64,000 nt of DNA from Ficedula albicollis (GCF_000247815.1 NC_021680.1:5462410-5526409); one strand, 5' to 3'; positions 38,492 through 53,282 are shown, counted from the stretch's first letter. Notes: generated from the sequence alone by a model not told the origin. Translations and numbers: made by a program.

Positions 38492-40551
38492 CTCCTCATC
38501 TTCTTCTTGCTTTCTAATGATATAAATCAGCCTAATCAAATTATTGTCAATTTCTCTGTACAGGCAGAAAAAAGACAGATTGTCTTTGCTGTCAGCAGTT
38601 GGCAGAAGTCTGAAATACAGAGTTTGTTAAAGCTTAGGAATAAGCAAAAAGTACAGACTCAAAAAAATGTAGATTCCTTTCAGTGCTCCACAGACAGGGT
38701 ATACATTAATCATTCATACAATTTCACCTCCTTCTTATGCTCTGTCTTAAATGCAGGAGTTTTGAATCAAATTTATCACTGTAAATAAAAGGGGGCAGGG
38801 GGGTAGAAGAGATTTCTGCAAAAGCTGTGATTCATGAGAGAAACTTTGATTTTGCTTGATATGTCTTGTCTGAATTTCTTTTAAATTGCTCAGCCTGGAG
38901 GCCATATTTCATTTTTGTTTGTTCCCCAGTGCTCGTCTGGAGCAGCCCATAGTGCTGCAACAGAGGAAACATGGGATGCCAGTGTTCTTCCCCAAATCAA
39001 AGCTGTACTTCCTTGGGAAATCATTCTCTTTGGAAGTGCCTTTGGCTCCCATAATATTCCATGTGCAGTTTTTGCTAAGAATTCACATCTTCCCTCATTT
39101 TATAACCTCAAGCTACTCTAGTGATTAATCTAGTTAATTTAAGTGTTGAGAACATGCTTAGGTCGAACTTTTGATTTTACTGACTTTTCTAAAAACTTTT
39201 CTAAAGAGCAAGTACAGCTAATTAAGAATCTTCTTGCTGCCAATATTACATAATGAAACTAAATCACAGAATTATATAGTAACTGGGAATAATCTGATTC
39301 TGAGAATGTCATGATTTATTTCCCCCAAAATGAGAGGAGTACCAGGGAATAAGGGACAGAAACCTCACCTGGAGTAGTTTTCTAACTAAAGACTAATTTT
39401 GACAATGGCAAAATAAGACTGGAACAGGTTGTACAAATGAGAAGGAAAATAATTTAGTTTTATGTAGGTGTCATTATGTTTGGCTTAAAGCTCACAAAAA
39501 GCAAAAAATGAAAGGAATTGCAGTTAAGTCCATAATATCATTAAATGAAGAAAACAGAATGATGCAGTGTTCCTGATGAAAGCTCAGGATTGATGTGTAG
39601 TGGGAAATTTTTTCATAGAATGAGAAGAAAGTCTGTGTACATAGGAATAAAATACTAGAAACTTACACAAAACATGTTGATTCACTCACAAGAACATCTT
39701 TGTCCTTCCTCTAGCTGTAGCTCTTGCACTGGTATTTTACAGCTCTGGGCAGGCATTAAGAAAACTGTCACACTTGCCAAACCATTAGACTGTAAAACTT
39801 TTATTCTCCCATTAAAGCAGTGGAAGATTAGCCTGGACCAGGCTGTCCAATACAACTGCTCTAGAGGGGGAAAAATCCTGGTAAAAAGAGTTGATCCAAC
39901 ACAACTGCAGCTTTAATGCAGTTCTGTTCTGCTAAGTGACAAAGGGACCAGAAAGGGGGATTTAATCTCTTCTGGTTTTTGTGATATCAGGTAAATTCAC
40001 ATTGTCAGTGCAGCCCTGGGAAGCAAAAGGCTTTCCAAATGATCAATACTGGTAATTTATCAACAGCTCCTTGGCCCCTTGTCCTCACCAGACACACCTT
40101 CTGCTGCGACTGGTGCAGAATTCCCAATCAATGAAAGAATTCATGCATTAGGAGTCTCCCTCTTCTTCATGGAGATAGAACAGAAATTTTGAGTGAGCTT
40201 CCCTGGTCAATTTTTCTTCCCAAATCACTCCAGGGCTGTATCTATCTGGATTTCTTCATTGTGAAAGCACCCTAAATTCCACAAAAAAGCCCCAATTGTG
40301 TGATAGATTCCAAAGGCTTGTTCATGTTGAGTAACACCATATTAATTTTTTAATTGAGCTATTCACAGATGTAAATGTTTCACACAAATGTTCTGGAAAA
40401 AATCCCCAATAGCAACAGAAAACGCTGGAAATTGAGCTGAGTGAAACTTATGACTGGCACCTGAACTCTGTTCCCTGTGGCAAGTATTTCCTCATATCCT
40501 CCATCACACATATATTTCTCCACAAATATATATTTTTTACAAGATTCTTCT
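38492..40551. other. 2 kb of unique AT-rich DNA
   Basis: No gene or known repeat recognised. Open frames up to 102 codons look random. An isolated aatcacagaattatatag at about 39,263 resembles a CR1 tail word, but no CR1 body follows. Confidence 0.5.
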
Positions 40552-42589
<2,038 letters not shown>

Positions 42590-42783
42590 AAATCAGGGAG
42601 TGGTTTGGGTTGGAAGGGACTTTAAAGATTATCTTGTTCCACTCCCTGCCATGGGCAGGGACACCTTCCACTATCCAGGTTGCTCCAAGCCCCATCCAAC
42701 CTGGCCCTGGACACTGCCAGGGATCCAGGAGCAGCCACAGCTTCTCTGGGTATCCTTTGCCTCACAGGAAAGAATTGCAGCAC
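42590..42783 (-). mobile_element. CR1 LINE 3'-end fragment, about 194 bp
   Basis: Tail words are degraded (aaaatcagggagtgg), then gtttgggttggaagggactt, gccatgggcagggacacc, ggttgctccaagccccatcc, ggccctggacactgccaggg, agccacagcttctctgggta and cctcacaggaaagaattgc. Minus strand, with a short deletion near the far end. Confidence 0.94.
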
Positions 42784-43522
42784 TGCAAACATATTTTATC
42801 CATTTTTGTTAAGGTCTCTGTGAGAACTGCTGCAAGCTTTTGCTCCAGTAGGTAATATTTTCACTTCAACCAACAGAGACTTGGGAAATGAAATAAAGCA
42901 TCAATGTGGTTTGTTCCTGAAATAGTCACAAAATTGTCATATTTCTAACTTGACAGAAACTGCACTTTCTAGTCCATAGACTATTTCAATCTTTCGGAAA
43001 GTTTCTTCAATTTAGGAGAAACATTTGTGGCAAAGGAGTCCTCAGGAGCTGCACATTTGAAGTAGTGATGAGTAATCTTCGACATTTGGACTCAGAGTTC
43101 TACAAACTCCCTTTTCCTGGAGGGAGCCAGGAGTGGGGAAAGGACGGCTCAATGAAAATGTCAGAGGCTGTGTTCTCCTGGAGGCCTGTCTGAATGCTGA
43201 CAAAGTCCTTTTCCAATTTCTTTTAAAATGGATTTGGGAAACGTTTATTAGTTCCTCCTGAAGTGCCTGTAATTACTTTGTCTGTGCTGCTCAGTCTAGG
43301 CCTGCAGGCTGCTTTGCACAGACATCTCTTGTCCTCCTGTGCTGTGTGTTCTGACAGGAGATATTAACTCTCCAATACAGAAAAAGTTCAGATGTAATTT
43401 GTGATCCTAATCCATGCAAAGTTGCTACAGCTGATGTTGAGAATTCCTTCAGAGCAGATTTTGCAGGAGTAGTAATGGATGTTCTGTGGTAATAGAGCTT
43501 TACCTATAATTTTATTTATAAC
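42784..43522. other. Unique non-coding DNA
   Basis: Nothing recognised across about 740 bases. Confidence 0.5.
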
Positions 43523-43704
43523 ACAGAATCATTTAGGTTTGAGATCACTGAGTCCAAGCTGTGCCCAATCCCCACCTTGTCAGCCAGCCCTGAGCAATGA
43601 GTGCCACCTCCAGGGATGGGGACTCCAAGCCCCCCCTGTTTGGTCATTAAGCCAGCCCTGATCAATGAGTGCCACCTCCAGGGATGGGGACTCCAAGCCC
43701 CCCC
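43523..43704 (-). mobile_element. CR1 LINE fragment, 3' part, interrupted by an LTR
   Basis: Starts acacagaatcatttagg and continues ttgagatcactgagtccaag and ccagggatggggactccaag, the opening blocks of the GTTGGAAAAGACC-type CR1 in minus orientation. It breaks off at about 43,704, and the matching next block (tccctgggcagcccc) resumes only at 43,977. A 68-bp tandem duplication inflates this part. Confidence 0.82.
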
Positions 43705-43718
43705 TGTTTGGTCATTAA
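43583..43718. repeat. 68-bp tandem duplication spanning the CR1/LTR junction
   Basis: Copies at 43,583-43,650 and 43,651-43,718, starting gccagccctgagcaatgagt, with one visible difference (gagcaat versus gatcaat). Both copies end in tgtttggtcattaa, which I take as the first 14 bases of the LTR. The duplication therefore happened after the LTR had inserted. Confidence 0.93.
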
Positions 43719-43976
43719 ATAAGAAACCCAGCCAGTCCCATGGGCCAGCCCCTGTTTGGACAACGACAGGTTATATTGCAGTCCAAACAGGGATTTCCCC
43801 CAATTGTGTCTGCAGACACCGTTGCTCAGGGAGCTGAGAGTTACCTACCAAGACCAGACCAACCAGGTGTCTGGATGAGGGACTTTTGAATCTCCCATAA
43901 AAGAGGGAACCATACAATAAACCAGGCTCTTTGCTGCAAGAAACTCTGGGGAGTGTGTCCCCTCTGTCCCTGTTAC
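43705..43976 (+). mobile_element. Probable solo LTR (about 272 bp) of an endogenous retrovirus, nested in CR1
   Basis: The segment starts TGTTTGG and ends TGTTACA, matching the usual TG...CA LTR ends. It contains a TATA-like cataaaag (43,896-43,903) and an AATAAA signal (43,916-43,921), followed by a GT-rich stretch (ggggagtgtgtcccc). This order of promoter, polyadenylation signal and GT-rich region is typical of an LTR on the plus strand. It interrupts a CR1 exactly where the CR1 text would otherwise be continuous. No gag, pol or env sequence adjoins it, so it would be a solo LTR. I see no clear target-site duplication, and the subfamily is not known to me. Confidence 0.6.
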
Positions 43977-44160
43977 ATCCCTGGGCAGCCCCTGGCAATG
44001 TTCAACAGCCCTTTCCATGGAGAAATTCCTCCTGATGTAACAGCCCTTTCCATGGAGAATTTCCTCCTAATGTCCAAGCTGAACCTCCCCTGGCACGGCT
44101 TGGTACCATTTCCTCTCATCACTTGTGTCCTTAGGAGCAGAGCCCAAGCTCCATAGTCCT
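43977..44160 (-). mobile_element. CR1 LINE fragment, continuation after the LTR
   Basis: Resumes with tccctgggcagcccctggca, then ccctttccatggagaa, tcctcctaatgtccaagctg, aacctcccctggcacggctt and ggtaccatttcctctcatca, the further CR1 blocks in minus orientation. A 35-bp tandem duplication lies within. Confidence 0.83.
44004..44073. repeat. 35-bp tandem duplication inside CR1
   Basis: Copies at 44,004-44,038 and 44,039-44,073, both starting aacagccctttccatggaga, with two differences by eye. It duplicates the CR1 block around the TTCCTCCTAATGT motif. Confidence 0.92.
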
Positions 44161-46150
44161 TGAGGCCCAGGTTCTGGTAACCTTATAAACCTTGTGGAAG
44201 AGCTCTCAAAGAAAGCATCGCTCCTCAGTAGTGTGGGTTTTATGGACTGTGGGTACACTGGCTTTGAAGCAACTCTTCATCATCCCCACTCAGCATTTTC
44301 TTTAAGTCTGGGAACACACATTCAGTTCCTTTTTAGAAAAATTCCTAACCAGAAGATGCTCTCCAGGGGGATTTCTTGGGCAATAACTGGAATTCAACTC
44401 ACAGGATCAGATTAGAGCCAGTCTAACTCCAAATCCTCCAAATTCTGAGCGTCCATCCCTGCTATCCCTGCTCTGCTGTTCAGATCTGTTCCTGATGCAG
44501 TGTTTGGGAAGGCAGACACAGCTGTCCATCCAAACTGAGGATTCGTGAGCTGCAGAAACATTTTTGCACCAGCCTAAAATAAAACTACACCATGGGGGGA
44601 GAAACCCCATCTGGCCTTGAGAAATTTTATCAGCATTTTTCCAGTCTCCATGTTAAAGTAACGATCACAGGCCAATTTTAGGAATAATCTTTGCAATGGG
44701 ATTGATTTCCCTGATGATTTTGGGGTTTTACATTTCTTTATATGCCTGTAGGAACTATTCAGAAAAATCTTCTTTTCAGGAAAATACCTCATTTGTTGTG
44801 ATGAATCAGCTTCATTCCAAATATTCACACATTTTAAAAGTCTTTAAGCTTCTGATTTGCATCATTAACATAAGAAAAATCTGCATAAAATGTTACATCA
44901 TAATAACTTCTCTTAGACACAAAAGGTATTACAAGAAATTTTCAACTTCAAATCCTGGGCTCTGCTAATTATCTATCTGCAAATAAAACCATTTTTCCAG
45001 TGGCAAATTTAATCAATATCCTGTAATACTCTTTTGAGCTGTCATTTAAATGTTTGTCACAAATTATCTCTGTGAAATGGCCTAGGAGATTGCAGAGCAA
45101 GTATTTTTACTGCTGGTATCTACAGACCAATATCCTGAGAGAATAATCCAGAACAGCCTCAAGTTTTAAGGAAAAGCTGATTTACTTCATAAATTTATTT
45201 TGTGAATTTCCCTTGTGGCTCTTTTTGGTGTTATTCCTGATATAAAAATGGATATTCTTTCTGGACACTAAGCATTAATTTATTTAAAAGTATAATGAAG
45301 GTCAGGATATTTAATCCCCTTTGTGATTTTATTAAGTAATCCAAATTTTCAGTTGAAAATCCAACCTGCATTGATTAAAAGAAATAGGAGTTTTCTAAAG
45401 TCAACACTGCTTGAAAATTACTATTTCATTGGTCTGGATCTGTTTAACTGAGATAAATAAGATAATGCATAACCAAAAAATCCAGCTTCAATTCTTCTTG
45501 ACCACCTTAAGAAAAAAAAATTGCTGAAAGCACATAGAACTTTGCAATATTTTCATTTTCTATTCTACAATAACCCTGAATTATCTTCTGGAGTGAAACT
45601 TGAAAGCACAGTGCTGATAATGTTTCAGAAATGAAACTTTCCCAGAATTATTAAATTTAAAACAAAAGCAAAAACTATTTCAGTGGAGATCAGCTTTTCC
45701 ATGGTTTTCAAACATACTTCTACCTTGAGTTAAATGTTCATGAGCAGGAATGCAGTGAAACAGTACAGTTCTTCTATTTTTTTTCTAATTTTCTCATCAT
45801 GTCTACTCCCAGCCTTTTGTCCATATTCATCTAATTACTGAGGCAGTTTGACAATTAAAGGAAAGGCAGATTATCAAGAGGTTATTTTGGCTGTGAGACT
45901 GCAGGATAAATATGATAAGAAAGGATAAAAAGAAGTGAGACCTCAGAGAATGGAGTTTATTGTCTTCTCTCAAGGCATTCCCAGGAAAACACTGGAAGCA
46001 CAGTTTACAAACCAGGCAACAAGGCCAGCTGTTCCTTGTTTTGCCATTTGGTTTGAAACTGATTTCTGCACATCTCAGCCTAAGCACTTTAGAGAAGAAT
46101 TGCTATTCTTTTTCATAAACCAGTTATTTTAAGAGGGCAATTTCCCACGG
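44161..46150. other. 2 kb of unique AT-rich DNA
   Basis: No gene or known repeat recognised. Open frames up to about 90 codons look random. Confidence 0.5.
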
Positions 46151-46294
46151 GCATACAACTTACCTAAAATTATCCATATAAGCTTTGAAAGACCTCAGTG
46201 ATTGAAATTTATCTGTTTACTTGCATACAATTTACCTAAAATTATCCATATAAGCTTTGAAAGACCTCAGTGATTGAAATTTATCTGTTTACTT
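46151..46294. repeat. 72-bp tandem duplication
   Basis: Copies at 46,151-46,222 and 46,223-46,294, starting gcatacaa and ending ctgtttactt, differ at one base by eye (acaact versus acaatt). Very recent, or maintained by conversion. Confidence 0.96.
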
Positions 46295-47477
46295 GACTGC
46301 TGTGCCTTAAAAATCTTTAATTTGTTAGCTATCCCCCAAAGAATGGTGTTGCAATAGAGCAGTTTGAATTTGGGGCAATTTTTTTTTTAGACATCAAATA
46401 CATTAAATACTTTTGAGACTCCAGAAATGCACTGGCTCAAGGATCAGCATCTCCTGTCACTTCAGAATTATCAAAGAAAGCATTTTCTAGGAAGGAAAGG
46501 TCAAATGGACAAATTATTGCTGCATACCCCTGAGCTGACTTTTGAAAGTTTAGGAAATTGAGGAAGAACTTTTGTGCATAAATACTGGTTCTGTATATCA
46601 GAAAACATTAAAAGGAAGTGGTTTAGATCATCTAATTTTCAATCTGCATCTGGATTCTCCTTAAATTGATTTAATAGGGTTCTGTTTCATTAATAATTTC
46701 CAGACTGAGTTTTATTCCTTCTCAATTATAACATAAGAGGCCAATTACAAACAGGTTTGTGTGTCATAATCATTGCATCTTTCTAGTGGAGTGGTAGGAA
46801 ATTATGTGGATTTAGAGTCTCCCAGAGGGATACATTGCTGTCAAACAACAATTGACTGTAAGAGCAATAACCTAATTCCATTATTGGTAGCGGGGCTAAT
46901 GTGGACTTTTATTTTATCCAATTCCACATCCCTTTTGCCTGATCAGAAAATCTGGATCACCACCTTGGTTCAGGTCAGGCGTCTATTTAGATCAATCTTG
47001 TGCCAATCTGACCCAGATCAGGAGTTCTGACTCTGCAGGATTTAGGAACATTTACTGTTGGCAAATATTTACCAGGAAACGGCCTCAAAAATTTCCTGAA
47101 TTATGGAAGCAACAAATTTAACAGCAGGACAAGGAGGTACCAAATACTTTTTTTTTCATTTTTCGTTTCAAATAGGTCTGGAAAAACATGTTCAACTATT
47201 ATTGAAACTAAAAAACCCACAGGTACTGAAAAAAAAAATTGAGAATTAAAGTTGTTGAGGAACTTAAAGTGAAAGGTACCAGTTAAAGAAGTCTTAGCAG
47301 TTAAAAGGAATAATTTGACCAATAATTGCAGTGTTTTGACTTGAATTTCCTGGGAATTTTGATCATAGCAATTCATTAGCCTTGTTTCCCAGATTTCCAG
47401 AACATTAATCTAGAATTTTTAATGAACCAGATGATCCTGTCACAAATTGAATATATAAGGAAAAGGAAGAAAACTAA
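46295..47477. other. Unique AT-rich DNA
   Basis: Nothing recognised in about 1.2 kb. Confidence 0.5.
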
Positions 47478-47590
47478 AGAATAATAAAGGTTGGGAAAGA
47501 TTTTTAAGATGATCAAGTTCAACCATCAACCCAGCACTGTGTTCATCTCTAAATTATGTCCTCAAGTGCCACATCTACAGGGTTTTTGAG
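47478..47590 (-). mobile_element. CR1 LINE 3'-end fragment (GTTGGAAAAGACC subtype)
   Basis: Reads aagaataataaaggttggga, aagatttttaagatgatcaa, gttcaaccatcaacccagca, gtgttcatctctaaa, tatgtcctcaagtgccacat and ctacagggtttttgagc, in order for this subtype. Minus strand, moderately diverged. Confidence 0.9.
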
Positions 47591-48826
47591 CTTAATAATA
47601 ACAACTAAAATAAATAATAAACTTAATAAAATACTTAAATAAATAATTCAATTCCAATTCCTGAAAAGACACCAAAATATTTTTTCCAAAGGTCCCATAA
47701 TACTCCATGATTATGATTGTTCCAGACATATAGAGATGCACAGAACCTTCTTTTGGTAGGAATCACACAATAAGGTCTCTTAAAAATGCCCATTCCTTAG
47801 CTCAGAGTGGCCAAAGGAAAATTCTTGCTGCAGGAGGCTCTAAGAACACGCCCCATGTAGGAACTGTGCATGAATTTTTCTCCTGCACTGCAGATAATTT
47901 TAACAGCAATTTCTGCAGCTCCAAGTATGACACGGACAGTTTCCTAATGCTTATCCTCTTCCACATAGTCAGATTTTCAGCTTACAAAAGACCCTTTTGG
48001 GAGAAAAAAAAAATTATTGCTTAAGAAAAAAATAACATTAGGTACAAAGTGAAAGTCAAAAAAATCAATAGAAAGTCCTAAATATAAAGAAAGGAAAATG
48101 ATACTATGGGGGGAAGCTTTCCTTCTGATCAAAGAGGCCATTTAAAATAATATGGCCTACAGTTATTTTTAATGAAGTTTTAAAGCATAAATGAGGCTTA
48201 GCATTATAGAAAGTAAAAGATTAGCACTGGATTAAGTCATATATTTTCTTTAATTTTGAGCATAAAATTCTTTGAAATGTCTGTGGCGTCATAAGCACTT
48301 ATAATATAGGGCAGGTTTTGCCCTGCTGGTAAATGAAAATCAGAGGGCTTCCCATCAGTTTTTAAATAACTGCGTTTCAAATTGTCACATTTCTATTTTT
48401 AAAGAAAACTGACAGATTAATTTTATTTTCAAATATTACAGGAAGCCTAAAAATTAATTATGGAGGCCAAAGTATTAAAAGAGAAAATAATCAAGTCCAA
48501 ATGAACTTTCAATGCTCAGCACATTAATTATTGTCTTTGTGCAATAATTAAAATAGACCTTATGAAAAAAAATCTGTCCCAGCTTCATCTCATATGGTTT
48601 CAAAACTGAGGGGTTCTTTCATATTTATTTTATAGAAAATAGAAAATTGTTATTTCCAAAGCATTTAAAGGACTTTTTTCTTTTGATCTGTACAAAAAAA
48701 AAAGCCCAAACACGAACATGTAAACAGTGCCAGGGTATGGAAAAGTCCTGCTCCTTGCCCTGGTCCCTAGAAGACCATACAATTATTTTGTGACACAGCT
48801 GAGTGGCCACAGTGGGATTCTGGCAA
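47591..48826. other. Unique AT-rich DNA
   Basis: An A/T-rich AATAAATAA-like text lies at 47,592-47,650. Otherwise nothing recognised. Confidence 0.5.
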
Positions 48827-48888
48827 AGGTTTGGCTTGATGGTCTTGGAGCTCTTTTCCAGCCTTAATGACTCTGTGATTCCATGAAT
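48827..48888 (+). mobile_element. CR1 LINE 3'-end fragment, plus strand, 62 bp
   Basis: Reads ggtttggcttgatggtcttg, gagctcttttccagccttaa and the tail tgactctgtgattccatgaa, the sense-strand 3' end of the GTTGGAAAAGACC subtype. Extremely 5'-truncated. Confidence 0.9.
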
Positions 48889-51417
48889 AAACAAAAGTAG
48901 AAGATTGCAAAATATTCTTTTTAATATAAACCTTATTTGTAGCACGCAAATTGTTGCATTTTTCAAATTGGTCTCCATTTAGTTACACCATATTGGACAG
49001 AGGAAATTATGGATCTGTGGACTATATAAATGAGATTGGTGAACCAAAATATGCCATGAATCCTTAAAATGCTCGCACTAACCAGTGGCAGAGATGAAAA
49101 CCCTTCAGTGAAACTGGAAAAAATACTTGAGCTCAAGTTTCTTTCTGTCCAAACTGGAAAGCCAACCAGAATTAGGGGAGATGGTAATTTCTCTGCTGTT
49201 CATAATTCCAGTCTCATTTCTTACCATAAATTATTTATATGAGCATTTACTGATTAAAAACCCCCAAATAAACAAAACTAAAGGACCTTTAGATATTTAG
49301 TATTCAGTTTTATGGGATTTTTTCATTGTTTTTTTTTTTCCTTTCCTTAAAAGTAAAACTCTCACTTAGCCACAAACATCTCTGCAAGTCCATACCAGGG
49401 GTAAGGCTGTAGCACAAAGAACTCAGTGGACTATGGGAATGAGCCTTGCATTCAGCTGAAACATCCCTCTAATTCATAATTTCACAATATTATCTCTTGG
49501 AATTCAGAGGGAAGGTGAATATTCCTGGTAAATGCCATGTGGCACGAGTGTGGGAAGCTCTGTGCCACCTGGGGATACTGTAACAGGAGTTTTGGGAGCA
49601 ATGTAAGTGTCCAGAGCTTCCCCCATCCTCATAATTTCCATATTTAAATCAATTTAAATATTTTTTGGTTACTGTCTCCATAACCTACAAATGTTTCTTC
49701 AAAACATAAGGAGCCACCTTCTGATATTTGTTGGCTTCTTCCCAAAAGAAGTTCTGCTTGACTTGGCACTTTTACATATCTGTTCTAATGATTTTAAAGC
49801 CTACCTATATTTTAGAAAATTGATTCTTGCAGGCAAAATATGTTATTTCAATTCTTCCCAGATTCCAATAATGTTATATTTAAGCTGTAAAAGCAGATGG
49901 CAAATTTTCATTTTTAAAATAAGGGAAAACACGGCTTTTTATGAGTCTAACCCTATTTCACTGTTAACTATGTATGAAAAGAGCAGAAAAAACATTTTAG
50001 AGATTATTGGTTTGTCTTCTCATCCCAGCGTGGCTCTTTTTGAGGTGCTTTTAAAAATACTGATGTGAGAGTTAACTCGTGAGCTGAAAACATAAATTAG
50101 AGCAAAATCCTAATTTAAGGATCAGCAAAAGTTCTTAATTTATTTAAAAGGAGGTGATGTGAAAATGCAAAACAAAATCATAAAGTCAATGTAATGTGAA
50201 ATGAAAGACAAAGCGAATTAAAATGTAAGAAATTCCCACTGACATCACTGCACTTTTTTTTTTTTTTTTTAATTGAATAAACTGGGATTGCTCAACACAG
50301 ATGGGTTACAAAAAAAAAAAAAAGAAAAGAGAGCTCTGGAATCTTCAAGCACATAAATTGGTACAAAAAGAAGAAGAATGGTTTAGTGTGAGTATGGGAA
50401 TAATGGTGAACTAGACGAGGTTCGGGGAAGTGGAGGGCTCTCTCTAAGCTAAGTTGAACCAATGATCACTATGTAAAAATAATCACTTTGTGCTTTACCT
50501 TCTAGCCCAAGATCTGCTTCCCAAGTTTTATTTCACTCGTTCTTTTCACATGGAAGTTTCACTAAGTGTGACATCCTGAAATGTCCTCAGCATGACACAC
50601 CACAGCAGGCAGGAAAGTGCACTTGTTTACAGATTATTGTAGCACTAATGCTTCAATTGGAGAGGAAATTCCTGCATCCACTTAGGAATTGTTCTGAATA
50701 AAAGTCTACTGATACATTATCTAGAGCTACAAGTTTCTTTTATGAAGTCTCTGTTCAGAAACATCCTTTTTTCATGTCACTTCGTATTAAGCCAGATGAA
50801 GGACTTGAATTGCAGATGTTTTCTACCTTTCAGCTCAGAGAGCTGAATTCGTTCTCAGTGCTGAGAAGTCAAACATCCATGGAATTATAAAATTATAAAT
50901 AAAGCCATGGAATTATCTGCATTGTCCCTGGCAGTACCCAGGTTATAAATACAGGTGTAGTACAGGAGAGCAGCAGCCCTCTAAACTCATTCAAGCTGGT
51001 GAAACCTGGCCATGGCTGAATTTCTGCAGAGCTCTGGGACATTACTATAAAAATGAGCAGGAGGAAGCTTTTAAAATTATTATTTTCCTTCTGCAAATAA
51101 TTTCTCTTCCTTATTACACCCTTTCTTCAGCAGAAATAGGAGTTAAAGAGTCCAATTACTAATTGACAGCTTTTGTCTGATGTTGTTACAGTCATAATAA
51201 AGCACTCTTAATGTACACATTGGATGTTCTCTGATTTAATTATATGCAAACAATTTCCACAAAAAGCATTTTAATTATCTGTTTTTTCTCAGTGTTTTAC
51301 AGTTCAGTATCCAGAGAGCCTGCAGGGTCTTCCCTGCCTTCAACATGTTGCTCCTCAGGGGACAGGGAACTACTGGTGGCTGTCCCTGGAAATCCAAGTT
51401 TTGTTCATAATTATGTT
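48889..51417. other. 2.5 kb of unique AT-rich DNA
   Basis: No gene or known repeat. Poly-T (18) near 50,255 and poly-A (13) near 50,310 are simple homopolymers. The 125-codon open frame at 49,691-50,068 has no recognisable domain. Confidence 0.5.
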
Positions 51418-51477
51418 GTAACACTAAATTACTAATTGTAACACTAAATTACTGATTTTAACACTAAATTGCTAATT
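51418..51477. repeat. Three tandem copies of a 20-bp unit
   Basis: The unit gtaacactaaattactaatt is present three times at 51,418-51,437, 51,438-51,457 and 51,458-51,477, with one to two changes in the later copies. Minisatellite-like. Confidence 0.93.
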
Positions 51478-53139
51478 GTCAAATGTTTAAAGCATGATGA
51501 TGGTTCATCTCCCCTTGATTTTCAAAGTCAAGTGTATTTCTTCCCCAAATCTTTCTTCTACTTTGACCCAAATTACCTGGCTTAGCTGGCTAAACAAAAT
51601 TCAGACTAAGCTGCTTTTAAATTTAATTGTGGACCAGCATTCTAAATCAGAGTGAAAACTTGTTTTTGTTTTCTCTATAGATATAATACACGTGGGATTA
51701 GATTTGAGCCACCTGTCTCAGTGCTCCAGAGTTTGACACCAGTATTCTGAAAATGGGTTCTGCCTTGGAATGTAAAGACCATGGAATGAAGGCTCAGGAG
51801 GAAGGCTCAGGGAAAGTTTTCAGTACAACTTGGAGGCTTTTCTACAGTGGGACATAGAGGGAAGCCAGCAGATGTTTGGCTGGTCTTGCAACAGTCCATA
51901 AAATGAGCAGGTGTTAAGAGCAGGATGAAAAGCCAGGAACTCGAGATTAATTCTGCACCATTTTATTCTCAGAGACACCTGCAATTTAACAAAAGGTGGA
52001 AGCACCATCAGTCCCAGAAAAGGCAGAGCTGGAATCCTCTCAGTTTATTTGTGATACTTGTGCAAGCAAAAGGCTTGGGGGGAACATTCAAGAGCAGAAC
52101 CCTTGCAGAGGAATGCTCAGCTTTGGGAGTCTGCTACAAGTCTGCCAGAATTTGAGGTGATTTTCCATCAGTCTCTATTTCAAAGGTTCTACAAATCCCT
52201 TTCAGAGAACTTCTCCCTAAGGTTTTGTTTTCTAATAATCAGTATTTAACATATGGAATCGTTCTGTCTCATGAAGTGTGTTCTAAACAACATCCTCTCA
52301 GGGTAAATACAACAGAAATTCTTCTCTCAAATTATCCAGCCAAAAAGCTTTTAATTTTAAATGCCAAAGATTGCAAGCATTTTCTAAAATAATTAATCTA
52401 TTGGGTCATATTTTATTCCTCAGGATTAGATAAATCTCCTGCCAAATACAGGAAATCACCTCCCTAGCGTGTCTCTGCTTTAATTCCAGGATCAGAGCTG
52501 TTTCTACATAGCATAATTATTCCTTTCTGTTAATTAGGAATAGGTTCTACACCACACAACTGTATAAAGCTAAAATAAAGCTAGAGCTGGTTTCAGCCCT
52601 AGATGTGTTTGAAGCAAAAGAAATCTGGAATCTGGAAGACTAAACAGATGAACTTCAGCCTAAAATCATAAAGAAGAGCAGTTGTCCTGTACATGGCACT
52701 AGAAAAAGACAAACTAAGATTAAGATGAGTGTGTTTTAGGAAGGTAGAGCAACATTCCAGCTGCCTTCCCAGGAATATCCACTGCCAGGTAATCTGGGTG
52801 GGGCTGGGCTGGGCTGAACTGCTGACAAGACCCCTGGAAAATAATTATCATTAAGCAAAAGTAAGAAAAGAAACTCTCCTAAATACTTTTTTTTTTTTTC
52901 CTAATTGATTCACAAAGGAACATAAGTGTGTATTATTGAGGGTGAAACTGCTGCTCATCCAGCACATCAGGATAAAGTGTAATGATCCATTTAAATGGAA
53001 GTGAAAACACCAGCATTTAATGTTGATTATGTCTCTGGGAAAGGTGGAGAGAAATATAAGTCAATCTGAAGCATTCTTCCACTCAGAAAGCTTTCAGGGA
53101 TGTCTGTGATGTTTTTCCTTGAATGACACATAAATATAT
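51478..53139. other. Unique non-coding DNA
   Basis: Nothing recognised in about 1.7 kb apart from a small GGGCT run at 52,799-52,815 and a T-run near 52,889. Confidence 0.5.
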
Positions 53140-53282
53140 CCTGGGAGTGGTCCAGGCCAGGTTGGACGGGGCTTGGAACAACCTGGGCTAGCAGAAGGTG
53201 TCCCTGCCCCTGGCAGGGGTGGGGCTGGGTGGGCTTTAAGACTCCTTCCAGCCCAAATCATTCCATGATTCTATGATCCTGT
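53140..53282 (+). mobile_element. CR1 LINE 3'-end fragment, plus strand, about 143 bp
   Basis: Reads ggtccaggccaggttggacg, gggcttggaacaacctgggc, aaggtgtccctgcccctggc, gggctttaagactccttcc, agcccaaatc and an intact tail attccatgattctatgat. Good match and well-kept tail words, so relatively young. Confidence 0.95.

Noticed and set aside
39262..39285. CR1 tail-like string aatcacagaattatatag
   Set aside because: The sequence after it does not continue into CR1 blocks.
43583..44073. Closely spaced repeats that could suggest a CRISPR-like or satellite array
   Set aside because: There are only two copies each of two different units, directly adjacent with no spacers, in vertebrate DNA. They are plain tandem duplications.
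49691..50068. 125-codon open frame, plus strand
   Set aside because: No domain, hydrophobic low-information composition, and no splice or promoter context. Its length is compatible with chance in 64 kb.
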